DNA of 64,000 nucleotides from Brenneria bubanii. Its GTDB lineage: Bacteria > Pseudomonadota > Gammaproteobacteria > Enterobacterales > Enterobacteriaceae. The position numbers were made by a program, and so were the translations under genes. The DNA lies in assembly GCF_022378355.1 (NCBI RefSeq), contig NZ_JAKMAJ010000004.1:186001-250000 (forward strand), written 5' to 3'. Below are positions 45,931-54,376 of this stretch, one piece after another. Position 1 is the first letter of the stretch; every line of letters begins with the position of its first letter. The notes under the pieces are model-generated. The model searched no databases and was not told where the DNA came from. It saw only the letters and a list, made by a program, of their open reading frames with translations.

Positions 45931-46497
45931 TCAGGTCGTCCGCGCGGCCAGCGCCCTGGCAAATTCGGTTAAGCGCCCCAGTCCCCACGGCCATTCGCCG
46001 AAGCCCGACTCCACGTTGATATGTCCGGCTTCGCCGATATCAACCAATTCGCAGCTCCAGGCCTGCGCCCAGTATTGCGCGCGCTCGAAGGTCAGCAGCG
46101 GATCGGTATGGCTGGCGACCAGCAGTCCCGGTACGGCCAGCGGTCGCGGCAGCACGATTTCGTCCAGTTCGAAGCGCAGCGGCTCGGCGGGGGCGACGAG
46201 AATCACGCCGGCGACACGCTCCGGATGGCGATTAGCCCAGACCAGACTGGCCAGCGCGCCAAAACTGTGGCCGACCAGCAGCAGCGGTCGGTGGGTATTT
46301 TGCTGTTCCCGCTGAATGGCCGCCGCCCATCCTTCAAGGTCAGGCTGCGCCCAGTCGCGCTGTTTGATGCGCAGCCAGTGGGGGAATCGTCGGTGCCAGT
46401 GGCTTTGCCAGTGGTCCGCTTCGCTGTCGCGCAGTCCGGGCACCAGCATCACGTCAAGCTGGTTTGACAGCGCGGTCCAGCATTCTTCGATATTCAT
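45931..46497 (-). CDS. RBBP9/YdeN-type small alpha/beta hydrolase
   Basis: A 188-residue serine hydrolase of the DUF1234/RBBP9-YdeN family. VMLVPGLRDSEADHWQSHW near residue 15 and the nucleophile motif LLLVGHSFGALASLVWAN are diagnostic. The acid is in VASHTDPLLTFE and the His in IGEAGHINVESGFGEWPWG. Natural substrates of this family are unknown. It begins 7 bp after the citG stop on the same strand, so it appears appended to the citrate lyase operon, although a functional link is not established. Confidence 0.85.
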   Translation of the reverse strand: MNIEECWTALSNQLDVMLVPGLRDSEADHWQSHWHRRFPHWLRIKQRDWAQPDLEGWAAAIQREQQNTHRPLLLVGHSFGALASLVWANRHPERVAGVILVAPAEPLRFELDEIVLPRPLAVPGLLVASHTDPLLTFERAQYWAQAWSCELVDIGEAGHINVESGFGEWPWGLGRLTEFARALAARTT

Positions 46498-46504
46498 ATT
46501 GCCG

Positions 46505-47371
46505 TTATCTTTCGAGCCGCAGGTGAGTCGGGTATGGCGGAAATGCGGCCAATACCGTGGCGATAGCCAGCAAATCCGCACTGCCGCCCGGGCTGAGATG
46601 ACGGGATGTCAGAGCCTGATCCATTTCTTCTAAATCCTCTTTTTGCCAACCTTTTGCCAATAGTCTGCGGGCGTAACGCTGAACGTAGTGCAGACCGCCG
46701 AGTCCGCCGCGCGACACCAGATTAGTATCAGGGTTATAGGCCATCAAACGCAACAGGGCTTCCAGCTTGCGGCGTTCCGGATCGGCCTGGGTAAACCAGT
46801 AAGGCAGAACGTGCCGCCGCAGCGTTAAAAAACCGCTTTGGGCCTCGCCGCGCGCGCCGGTCAATCCGAATGCCTGAAACAGCCGCTCGCCCGCGGTGGC
46901 CGCGCGACGGCAGCCCTGTAGCTCCCGCTCCACCAGCCCGCGGCACATCGCCGCGACTTCGGAACACAGACCTGCGCCGGTTAACGGCTGACGCTGTCCG
47001 GCGAGGCGGCCGGCGGCGGTACACAACAGGCCGAAGGAGAAGATGCCGCCCTTATGGGTGTTCACCCCGGCGGTGGCGTTAAACATCGCCTGCTCGCAGG
47101 CCAGGCCGGCGGGACGGATACGCATCAGCATGGCGCCGGCGGCGTAGTCTGCGTCACGCCGTCCAAGCAGAACGAACTGGCTAAACCACGGCGTTATCGC
47201 CTCAATGCTGCGTAAAAACAGCGGCAAATCCATATCGTCATGCGCGCCGTTATTAATGCTATCGACCAACCCCGGTTTTGGCGTTAGCCACACCTCTTCC
47301 GTTAAGGCTTCTACGGCCAGCGCGGCGAAATCGGTTTGCGCCAGCGCGTTAGTGAGTGCCAAGCCAGCCAT
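46505..47371 (-). CDS. citG: Triphosphoribosyl-dephospho-CoA synthase
   Basis: CitG makes 2'-(5''-triphosphoribosyl)-3'-dephospho-CoA from ATP and dephospho-CoA, the precursor of the citrate lyase prosthetic group. The 288-residue protein has the family motifs LTPKPGLVDSINNGAHDDMD, ATAGVNTHKGGIFSFGLL, GLTGARGEAQSGF, DTNLVSRGGLGGL and SPGGSADLLAIA. It overlaps citX by 23 bases, a usual arrangement. The start ATG at 47371 is supported by the family N-terminus. Confidence 0.95.
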   Translation of the reverse strand: MAGLALTNALAQTDFAALAVEALTEEVWLTPKPGLVDSINNGAHDDMDLPLFLRSIEAITPWFSQFVLLGRRDADYAAGAMLMRIRPAGLACEQAMFNATAGVNTHKGGIFSFGLLCTAAGRLAGQRQPLTGAGLCSEVAAMCRGLVERELQGCRRAATAGERLFQAFGLTGARGEAQSGFLTLRRHVLPYWFTQADPERRKLEALLRLMAYNPDTNLVSRGGLGGLHYVQRYARRLLAKGWQKEDLEEMDQALTSRHLSPGGSADLLAIATVLAAFPPYPTHLRLER

Positions 47372-47888
47372 CGATCAGCGCCTCCACTTTTGCCATGACC
47401 TCGGGCAGCGGGTGCCGTCGCGAACGGGAGCAGGCATGCGCCGGACCGTCGCAAATCAGACAGCGGCGCCAGCCGCCGTCGAGAGCACGGCGGCCAATCA
47501 TCCCGGCCTGCGGGCAAATGACGTCAAAGTCCCACAGCCGTCCCAGCGGATGAGTCTGCTCCAGCGCGATGGCCGCCGCTTTGATTTCCGCCGCCGGGTG
47601 TTGAATGCTCCAGAACGCTTCCGGTCCGGTGGGCAGCCAGAACGCTTGCTGTCGCAATACCGGCCAGTCATGCTGTCGAAGCATCGCTTCGGCGCATTGC
47701 AGGGCTTCATGCATGATGCGGCGATAGCGCGAACTGTCTTTTACCGGCCCCGGCGTGACCAGCGTCAGCGAGATCAGCGGTTGTGAAAATTGCGTCAGCC
47801 AGTCGGATTGCCGCTGCGCGCGCCGTTCTTTCGCCGCCAGCAACGCCTCCAGACTGACGCTTGACCGGTCAGGCGTCATCATGGTCAT
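47349..47888 (-). CDS. citX: Apo-citrate lyase phosphoribosyl-dephospho-CoA transferase
   Basis: CitX transfers the phosphoribosyl-dephospho-CoA group from CitG's product to a serine of the citrate lyase acyl carrier protein. The 179-residue protein has SLTLVTPGPVKDSSRYRRI, PLGRLWDFDVICP (catalytic-aspartate region of the nucleotidyltransferase fold) and RRCLICDGPAHACSRSRRH, all as in enterobacterial CitX. The ATG overlaps the citF stop by one base (TAATG) and follows AGAGGA. It overlaps citG. Confidence 0.94.
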   Translation of the reverse strand: MTMMTPDRSSVSLEALLAAKERRAQRQSDWLTQFSQPLISLTLVTPGPVKDSSRYRRIMHEALQCAEAMLRQHDWPVLRQQAFWLPTGPEAFWSIQHPAAEIKAAAIALEQTHPLGRLWDFDVICPQAGMIGRRALDGGWRRCLICDGPAHACSRSRRHPLPEVMAKVEALIDGWLGTH

Positions 47889-49414
47889 TATTGGTCCTCT
47901 TTTACCTGATGGACGACATCGATCACGCTGCCGTCACGATAGCGAATCACGCCGACGATGCGTGAGGTAAACTCGATGGGTTTCGGTACGCCGGTCAGGG
48001 AAATCGCACGCTGGTAAAGCGCCTCAATGTCCATGATATTCAGCCCGGCATCCAGCAAACGCTGACGGATCTCCGGACGGGCCGGATTGACCGCAATGCC
48101 GTGGTCGGTGACCAATACGTCAATGCTTTCACCCGGCGTGACGCGGGTGGTGACCCGGCGCACCACCGTCGGAATGCGGCTGCGCAGCAGCGGCGCCACG
48201 ACAATGGTCAGATTGGCGGCGCTGGCGACGTCGCAATGGCCGCCGGAAGCGCCGCGCATTACGCCGTCTGAACCGGTGATCACGTTGACGTTGAAATCGG
48301 TATCGATTTCCAGCGCGCTGAGGATAACGATATCCAGCCGATCGCAGCAGGCGGCTTTGGCGCCGGGATTGGCGTAGACGTTGGTGGATATCTCCACATG
48401 GTTGGGATTACGCCCGAGCGAGGACGCGGCCTGACCGTCGAAGCACTGGGTATCCAGCAGTTTTTCGATCAACCCTTTTTCATGCAAATCAACCAGGCTG
48501 CCGGTGATGCCGCCCAATGCGAAGCTGGCGGTAATCTGATGCCGTTCCATCTTCTCTTCCATAAAACGAGTACAGGCGGTCGCCGCCGCGCCTGAACCGG
48601 TTTGCATGGAAAAACCGTTATTGAAGTAGCCGGAGTATTCGATCACTTCCGCGGCGTTGCGGGCAATCATCAGTTCACGCGGATTACTGGTGACGCGCGC
48701 CGCGCCGACGCTGATTTTGGCGGGGTTACCGACCTGATCGACCTTCACGATGTAATCCACCTGATCCTGAATCAGACTGGCGGGCATGTTCGGGAAGGGC
48801 ACCAGCTCTTCGGTCAGCACGATCACGGTGCGGGCATAATGGGCATCGACCATCGCATAGCCGAGCGAGCCGCAGCAGGATTTGCCGTGGGTGCCGTTGG
48901 CGTTGCCGTATTCGTCGCTGCACGGCACGCCGAGAAAGGCGACATCGATAGACAACTCACCATCCTGCAACAGTTTGACCCGCCCGCCGTGCGAGTGGAT
49001 TTGCACCGGCTCTGCCATCAGACCGTGAGAGATCTCATCGGCCAGTTTGCCGCGCATCCCCGAGGTATAGATGCGGCTGATTACGCCGTCGCGGATCGGA
49101 CCGATCAGCGCGTCGTTGCAGGACATCAGCGAGCTGGAGGCCAGCGTCAGATTTTTAAGTCCCAGCCGCGCCAGCGTTTCGACCACCCGGTTGATCACCT
49201 GGTCGCCTTCGCGGAACGCATGGTGGAACGAAATCGTCATGCCGTCTCGCAGGCCGCTGCGTTCGATGGCCTGTTCCAGGGAGTCGCAAAGCTTGCGGTG
49301 CAGCTTGGCTTGCGGATCGGAAAGATAAAGCGTGGTGCGGTGAGCGTGGTCGAACGGCGCCAGATGCTGTAAATGACGGTATTGCTTATGCAATGTTTCA
49401 GTTAAGTGACTCAT
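47888..49414 (-). CDS. citF: Citrate lyase alpha subunit (citrate:acetyl-ACP transferase)
   Basis: CitF swaps the acetyl group on the acyl carrier protein for citrate, giving citryl-ACP. The 508-residue CoA-transferase-like protein has FHHAFREGDQVINRVVETL, LASSSLMSCNDALIGPIRDG, THGKSCCGSLGYAMVDAHYA, MQTGSGAAATACTRFM, GGHCDVASAANL and VTDHGIAVNPARPEI. These match citrate lyase alpha chains across their length. It lies 26 bp after citE. Confidence 0.96.
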   Translation of the reverse strand: MSHLTETLHKQYRHLQHLAPFDHAHRTTLYLSDPQAKLHRKLCDSLEQAIERSGLRDGMTISFHHAFREGDQVINRVVETLARLGLKNLTLASSSLMSCNDALIGPIRDGVISRIYTSGMRGKLADEISHGLMAEPVQIHSHGGRVKLLQDGELSIDVAFLGVPCSDEYGNANGTHGKSCCGSLGYAMVDAHYARTVIVLTEELVPFPNMPASLIQDQVDYIVKVDQVGNPAKISVGAARVTSNPRELMIARNAAEVIEYSGYFNNGFSMQTGSGAAATACTRFMEEKMERHQITASFALGGITGSLVDLHEKGLIEKLLDTQCFDGQAASSLGRNPNHVEISTNVYANPGAKAACCDRLDIVILSALEIDTDFNVNVITGSDGVMRGASGGHCDVASAANLTIVVAPLLRSRIPTVVRRVTTRVTPGESIDVLVTDHGIAVNPARPEIRQRLLDAGLNIMDIEALYQRAISLTGVPKPIEFTSRIVGVIRYRDGSVIDVVHQVKEDQ

Positions 49415-49440
49415 TGAAATAATCCTGTTTAGTCAGCCGG

Positions 49441-50322
49441 TTACCTGCGAACGCCGGAGGCGCTTGCGCGTTCCAGCACCACTTGCGCGTGGTTGATGAT
49501 CGGACCGTCGATCATCTTGCCGTTAAGCGAGATGACGCCCAGCCCGTTGCGCTCGCCTTCTTCGGCGGCGGCGATCACCCGATGGGCGTAGTCGACTTCT
49601 TCCTGCGTCGGGGCGTAAGCGTTATGCAGCAGTTCTATCTGACGCGGGTTAATCAATGACTTGCCGTTGAAACCCATCTTGCGGATCAGCTCCACTTCAC
49701 GCAGGAAACCGGCCTCATCATTAATGTCGGAATAGACTACGTCGAACGCATCGATACCGGCGGCGCGCGCGGCGTGCAGCACCGCGCAGCGGGCATAAAA
49801 CAGCTCGGTGCCGTCTCCGCGTTCGGTTTGCATATCCATTACGTAGTCGAAGGCCGCCAGCGCGATACCAATCAAACGCGGCGAACAGCGGGCGATGGCG
49901 ACGGCGTTAATCACGCCAATCGCGGATTCAATCGCCGCCATCACTTTGGTGGAGCCGACTTCCCGGCCGCACGCCTTTTCGATGCGCTCAATGTGGGCCT
50001 CCAGCGCAAAAATATCTTCCGGCGTGTCGGTTTTCGGCAGGCGCACCACGTCGACGCCGGCGCGGACTACCGCTTCCAGATCTTTCAGACCGAACGGCGT
50101 GCTCAGCTGATTGATGCGAACCACGGTTTCAATGCCGCTGTTGCGGTACATCGGATGCTGCAGAGCATGAAAAACCAGAATGCGCGCCGTATCCTTTTCA
50201 CGCAGGGAGACCGCGTCTTCCAGATCGAACATGATCGAGTCCGGCCGGTAAATAAAGGCGGTGGACAGCATGGCCGCGCTGGCGCCAGGGAGAAACAGCA
50301 TACTGCGGCGAAGTTTTTTCAT
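49441..50322 (-). CDS. citE: Citrate lyase beta subunit (citryl-ACP lyase)
   Basis: CitE cleaves citryl-ACP to oxaloacetate and acetyl-ACP. The 293-residue TIM barrel of the HpcH/HpaI superfamily has [29 protein letters not shown] (metal and acid ligands), [16 protein letters not shown] and [23 protein letters not shown] supplies the metal-binding Glu. The ATG at 50322 overlaps the citD stop (ATGA) and follows GGGAGAA; a GTG at 50337 is in frame but less likely. Its position citD-citE-citF is the standard order. Confidence 0.96.
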   Translation of the reverse strand: MKKLRRSMLFLPGASAAMLSTAFIYRPDSIMFDLEDAVSLREKDTARILVFHALQHPMYRNSGIETVVRINQLSTPFGLKDLEAVVRAGVDVVRLPKTDTPEDIFALEAHIERIEKACGREVGSTKVMAAIESAIGVINAVAIARCSPRLIGIALAAFDYVMDMQTERGDGTELFYARCAVLHAARAAGIDAFDVVYSDINDEAGFLREVELIRKMGFNGKSLINPRQIELLHNAYAPTQEEVDYAHRVIAAAEEGERNGLGVISLNGKMIDGPIINHAQVVLERASASGVRR

Positions 50323-50609
50323 CGTAATTTCTCCCACTCAATCTCTTCAGCCTGCGCGGCGCGCAATACCGCACTCTGTACGCGGGCGCGAATGACGCAA
50401 TCCAGCGCCCCCTTGTCGTCGATGATCAGCAACCCTTCGGTAACGCCAAGCGCGTCAAGCGTCTCGTTCACCACCTGACGGATCTGGTCGCCGAACTGTT
50501 TAAACACTTCACTGTTGATCACTACGCTCAGCTCGCTGGCCGGGGCGATTTTCACCAGTAAATCGCTGGACTCAACCGTACCCGCCAGCGCCTCCTTCAC
50601 AATTTTCAT
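50319..50609 (-). CDS. citD: Citrate lyase acyl carrier protein (gamma subunit)
   Basis: The 96-residue carrier bears the phosphoribosyl-dephospho-CoA arm. Attachment occurs at the serine in [10 protein letters not shown] (Ser14 by family numbering). [18 protein letters not shown] and [17 protein letters not shown] are family landmarks. Length is normal. The stop overlaps the citE start. It follows citC by 40 bp. Confidence 0.95.
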   Translation of the reverse strand: MKIVKEALAGTVESSDLLVKIAPASELSVVINSEVFKQFGDQIRQVVNETLDALGVTEGLLIIDDKGALDCVIRARVQSAVLRAAQAEEIEWEKLR

Positions 50610-50649
50610 GGGGTGTTTCCTGATTTAAAAAGTGTTAATAAATAATGCG

Positions 50650-51696
50650 TCAGGCCACATCTGCGCGATAGTGCCGCAGCAGATGGGCGAATGTACTGGC
50701 CGGCACGATGTCGCGAATGGGGGCCAACTGCTGCGTCTTCAGCAACGCACGCACTTCCGATGCGGAAATCGCCTCGCCGCCGGCATGACGCTTCCTCGGG
50801 ATCTCTATGACGCTTAACGGCGTGGCGGATGAGCGCGCCGGATTTTCCAGCCAGTCGTGCATGTCGCAGTTGTACTGATGGGTGACCGGACAGAAAGGTT
50901 CGCTGCCGACAAAGCGGTGGGTGATGCCCAGCGCCGGGGCGATATACTGACGAAAAATCAGCAGATCCATCACGCTCCACGCCTGATTCACCAGACCGGC
51001 GTCTTTGAGAAAATAGCCGGGGAACGTGGCGCGCGAGATCATATATTCCGAACCGGCATGGACGGTCACATTCGGCAGGTCGGCAACCCCCTGGCGCACC
51101 ATCTCCAGACGCTCCTGAAAAGGAAAATAGGAAACGTCCTCGCTAACCACGAACAGGTGCAGCCAGTCGCAGGTGCCGGCCGCCTGCTCGGCCAGATAAC
51201 GATGGCCGAGAGTAAAGGGATTGGCGTTCATGACCACGGCGCCGATCCGCTGGCCGGGATGGCGGTGGGCATGCAGCGAACGGCAGTAGTTGCGAATGCC
51301 CACCGGGGTGTTTTCCATCAGTACCGCGACGTCGTCCCACTGCGCCAGCGGGTAGAACCCGCAGCCGAGGAAACGCGCCAGATTGGCGGGACGGGTATAC
51401 AGAAACAGATGAAAATGTCCGCGGCTGACCGCCAGATTTTCCACTTCGCCCAGCAGGCGCGCGCTCAGGTTGGCGCCGCGCCACGCTTCGGCCACCGCCA
51501 CGCATTTGATGGTATTGCTCACCAGTCCGGCGCATCCCGCCAGCCTGTTGCCGGCGCAGGCCACCACGAACAGTTCGATATCGTCGTCCATGCCCAATTG
51601 ATTTTGCTGTAACAATTCGCGGATCGTCTCCAGCATGCCTTTGGGCGGCTGACTGACCGAGATGACGCGAAAGTCGAGAGAGTCATGGTTGAACAT
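50650..51696 (-). CDS. citC: [Citrate (pro-3S)-lyase] ligase
   Basis: CitC acetylates the thiol of the citrate lyase prosthetic group with acetate and ATP, activating the enzyme. The 348-residue protein has an N-terminal GNAT-like domain (about residues 10-130, including CAGLVSNTIKCVAVAEAWRG). The C-terminal nucleotidyltransferase domain contains VVMNANPFTLGHRYLAEQA (T-x-G-H-type motif) and EAISASEVRALL. Length and order match enterobacterial CitC. The ATG at 51696 follows AGGAA. Confidence 0.95.
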   Translation of the reverse strand: MFNHDSLDFRVISVSQPPKGMLETIRELLQQNQLGMDDDIELFVVACAGNRLAGCAGLVSNTIKCVAVAEAWRGANLSARLLGEVENLAVSRGHFHLFLYTRPANLARFLGCGFYPLAQWDDVAVLMENTPVGIRNYCRSLHAHRHPGQRIGAVVMNANPFTLGHRYLAEQAAGTCDWLHLFVVSEDVSYFPFQERLEMVRQGVADLPNVTVHAGSEYMISRATFPGYFLKDAGLVNQAWSVMDLLIFRQYIAPALGITHRFVGSEPFCPVTHQYNCDMHDWLENPARSSATPLSVIEIPRKRHAGGEAISASEVRALLKTQQLAPIRDIVPASTFAHLLRHYRADVA

Positions 51697-51752
51697 GGTG
51701 CGTTCCTGGTGTCCTTGTGGTGAATAACCGGGCGGTAAAGCGCCCTTTGATA

Positions 51753-52622
51753 TTAATGTACGACGGCGGCATGGCTCACCTGACTGCTTGCCGCGACGAC
51801 CACATTGCTGAGGTGGCCGATTTTTTCGATTTCCACTTCGATGCGATCGCCCGGCTTCATGAATAGCGGCGGCACCCGTTTCTTGCCGACGCCGCCCGGC
51901 GAACCGGTGATAATGACGTCGCCGGCGCCGAGGGCGGTAAAGGTGCTGATGTATTCAATCAGCTCCGCGACGTTGTGGATCATACTGCGGGTATTATCAT
52001 CCTGAACTTTGCATCCGTTGAGCCAGGTGCGAATAGCCAGCGCGTTAGGATCGGGAATTTCATCGGAGGTGGTCATCCAGGGGCCGAAAGCGCCGGTCTG
52101 CGGCCAGTTTTTACCGGCGGTAAACCAGGAGTGCTGCCAGTCGCGGGCGGAGCCGTCCATGTAACAGCTGTAGCCGGCGACATGCGACAGGGCGTCGTCG
52201 CGGGAAATGTGTTCCCCGGCGCTGCCGATGATGACGGCTAGCTCGCCTTCGTAGTCAAATTCGACGGAATGGCTTGGTTTGATGATTGGCGATGCGTGGC
52301 CGGTTTGCGAATCGGCAAAGCGGACAAATAGCGTAGGCGCGGGATTGTGCTGGTCGAACTCTTTGCGTTTCTCGGCGTAATTCATCCCCACGCAGAGAAT
52401 TTTCTCCGGATGCTCAATTACCGGTAGGAAGGTCAGCATATTGAAGGCCAAATCCGCCGGCAGATGCGCCAATGCTTGTGCCTGGGCGAGGGCGTTTCCC
52501 GCCAGCAGGGCTTTCAGGTCCGGGAAGCGGTCCCCGAGGTGGCGTCCCAAATCGATCATGCCGTCCTCTGCTGCAATTCCGTAGGATTTGCGTCCTTGGT
52601 GAAGATAACTTGCCAGTTTCAT
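51753..52622 (-). CDS. Fumarylacetoacetate hydrolase family protein, candidate oxaloacetate decarboxylase
   Basis: A 289-residue FAH-superfamily protein. The metal-binding glutamates lie in VEFDYEGELAVIIG and the aspartate in CYMDGSARDWQ, with NWPQTGAFGPWM and ITGSPGGVGKKRVPP typical of the two-domain family. Some members, such as FAHD1 and the C. glutamicum protein Cg1458, decarboxylate oxaloacetate; others hydrolyse acylpyruvates or isomerise. It sits between the citrate transporter and citC in one operon, where citrate lyase produces oxaloacetate and no oadGAB genes are present. Oxaloacetate decarboxylase is thus a reasonable but unproven role. The ATG at 52622 follows AGGA. Confidence 0.85.
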   Translation of the reverse strand: MKLASYLHQGRKSYGIAAEDGMIDLGRHLGDRFPDLKALLAGNALAQAQALAHLPADLAFNMLTFLPVIEHPEKILCVGMNYAEKRKEFDQHNPAPTLFVRFADSQTGHASPIIKPSHSVEFDYEGELAVIIGSAGEHISRDDALSHVAGYSCYMDGSARDWQHSWFTAGKNWPQTGAFGPWMTTSDEIPDPNALAIRTWLNGCKVQDDNTRSMIHNVAELIEYISTFTALGAGDVIITGSPGGVGKKRVPPLFMKPGDRIEVEIEKIGHLSNVVVAASSQVSHAAVVH

Positions 52623-52659
52623 AAAAAATTCCTGAGCTAGAATAGCATTAATAAAGAAA

Positions 52660-54027
52660 TCAAACGAGGAAGTTGCCAAGAATCAGTAAGGAAACCGATA
52701 CGTTGATCGCGCCGCCGATACGCGTGGCGATTTGTGCGAACGGCATCAGCATCATGCGGTTGCCGGCGGTCAGGATTGCGACGTCGCCGGTGCCGCCCTG
52801 GCCGCTCTGGCAGCAGGATACGATGGCGACGTCAATCGGATACATGCCGATTTTTTTGCCGACGACGAAGCCGGTCCCCACCAGTGCGATCACGGTGCTG
52901 ACGATCACCAGCAGGTTCGATAGCGTGAAGGCGTTGACCAGTTCCTGCCACGGCGTAATGGCCACGCCGACGGCGAACAAAATCGGGTAGGTCACGGACG
53001 TCTGGAAGAATTTGTACACCACCTGCGATCCTTCGAGGATGCGCGGGGAAACGCCGTGCGCCAGCTTCAGCAGAACGGCGGCGAACAGCATGCCAACCGG
53101 CGCCGGCAGACCGATGAGTTTGTGCAGCAGCATGCCGACCATATATAGCAGTACCGCCAGCAGCGCGCCGGAAGCGATGGTGGTGACGTCGGTCTTGCCG
53201 CTAAAGGCGTTGCTCAGCGCGTTCGGTTTTTTGTCCTCTTTGGCGTCGGACGGCATCAGTTGGCCTTCGCCGGTCAGCTGCGGATAAAGTTTGCCGAGTT
53301 GGTTCAGCGAGCCGGCGATAACGATCGCCGTCAGACTGCCCAACATCACGATCGGCAGAATGCGGCCCAGCGCCACGCCCTGATCCATATGCAGCAGGGC
53401 GGCGTAGCCGATAGACAGCGGAATGGCGCCTTCGCCTACGCCGCCGGCCATAATCGGCAGGATCAAAAAGAAGAAGATCTGGAATGGATCCATCCCCAGC
53501 GCCAGGCCAACGCCCATGCCCACCACCATGCCGACCAGCTCGCCGCACAGCATTGGGAAGAAAATGCGCATAAACCCCTGGATCAGCGTTTTACGATCCA
53601 TGCTCATGATGCTGCCGACGATAATGCAGCAGATATAAAGGTAGAGGATATTGGTGCTTTTATAGAATTTGATGGTGGATTCAACCACGGCGTCGGGCAG
53701 CAGGCCGTAATACACCAGAGCGGAAGGAATAAAGGTCGCGCAGATGGCGGCGGCGCCCATTTTCCCGATCAGCGGCAGGCGTTTGCCGAATTCGCCGCAG
53801 GCGAAACCAAAGAACGCCAGCGTCGCCACCATCACCACGATATCGCTGGGCAATTTACCGCCCAGGCAGTCGATGGCAATTAAAATGCCGGCCAATACAA
53901 AGAGCGGCAGCGGGATAATACCAATTTTCCATGTGTCGAGAATGCGCCACCACTTTTCTTTTACCGAGAGTCGTTTCGCAGATGCCGTCTCTGCGGAGGC
54001 GGAATAAGCGTCGTCAGTTAAACTCAT
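52660..54027 (-). CDS. citS: 2-hydroxycarboxylate transporter (CitS-type citrate carrier)
   Basis: A 455-residue inner-membrane carrier of the 2-hydroxycarboxylate transporter family, which imports citrate with sodium ions or exchanges it. The two inverted-repeat GGXG reentrant-loop motifs are visible in IMAGGVGEGAIPLSIGYAA and SGQGGTGDVAILTAGNRM. The substrate-binding Arg is in MPFAQIATRIGGAINV near the C-terminus. Hydrophobic segments span the protein, after a cytoplasmic N-terminus of about 30 residues. The ATG at 54027 follows AAGGGG. It heads the cit operon and is divergent from citA. CitS versus another 2-hydroxycarboxylate carrier cannot be fully separated by reading. Confidence 0.9.
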   Translation of the reverse strand: MSLTDDAYSASAETASAKRLSVKEKWWRILDTWKIGIIPLPLFVLAGILIAIDCLGGKLPSDIVVMVATLAFFGFACGEFGKRLPLIGKMGAAAICATFIPSALVYYGLLPDAVVESTIKFYKSTNILYLYICCIIVGSIMSMDRKTLIQGFMRIFFPMLCGELVGMVVGMGVGLALGMDPFQIFFFLILPIMAGGVGEGAIPLSIGYAALLHMDQGVALGRILPIVMLGSLTAIVIAGSLNQLGKLYPQLTGEGQLMPSDAKEDKKPNALSNAFSGKTDVTTIASGALLAVLLYMVGMLLHKLIGLPAPVGMLFAAVLLKLAHGVSPRILEGSQVVYKFFQTSVTYPILFAVGVAITPWQELVNAFTLSNLLVIVSTVIALVGTGFVVGKKIGMYPIDVAIVSCCQSGQGGTGDVAILTAGNRMMLMPFAQIATRIGGAINVSVSLLILGNFLV

Positions 54028-54086
54028 GATGTTTTACCCCTTGTCAATTTGTGCGGTAAGTGTATGAGAGTCAACGGCGGGTATTA

Positions 54087-54102
54087 TGTGAAGTGACGCA
54101 AA
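54087..54102. promoter_or_regulatory. CRP-like site upstream of citS
   Basis: TGTGA-AGTGAC-GCAAA matches TGTGA-N6-TCACA at eight of ten positions and lies 60 bp before the citS start. CRP activation of citrate fermentation genes is known in Klebsiella; binding here is inferred. Confidence 0.35.
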
Positions 54103-54129
54103 TTAAAAAAAGTATTTTAAAGGTGCAAA

Positions 54130-54202
54130 TGGTTTTTATGGTTTTATTTAATTAATTTACCTTTGGTTTAAATTATTATTTGTGGTTTTTATGGTGTTAT
54201 TT
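54130..54202. repeat. Near-identical 20-bp direct repeats, candidate CitB sites
   Basis: TGGTTTTTATGGTTTTATTT (54130-54149) and TGGTTTTTATGGTGTTATTT (54183-54202) differ at one base. Their start-to-start distance of 53 bp is five helical turns. They lie midway between divergent promoters, suiting cooperative binding by the response regulator. Confidence 0.45.
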
Positions 54203-54376
54203 GCAGATATATAATTGTTGTTAATTAAATGTATTCTTTGTGTTGATTTAATGAGCGCGACGCTTTTCAATGGCCGCTGTGGCAGGTTTTACGCTGCGTT
54301 GGGGATCACAAGTTTTGTCACCCTGTCTTACAATTAAAAAAATAAATGATAGAGTGAATATATTGTGTGTAGATAA

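Larger units (their letters stand above)
54028..54376. other. Divergent citS/citA control region
   Basis: About 350 bp, very AT-rich, with no gene. It carries a CRP-like site at 54087-54102 and a pair of near-identical direct repeats at 54130 and 54183. It should contain both promoters and the CitB response-regulator sites. Confidence 0.55.
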
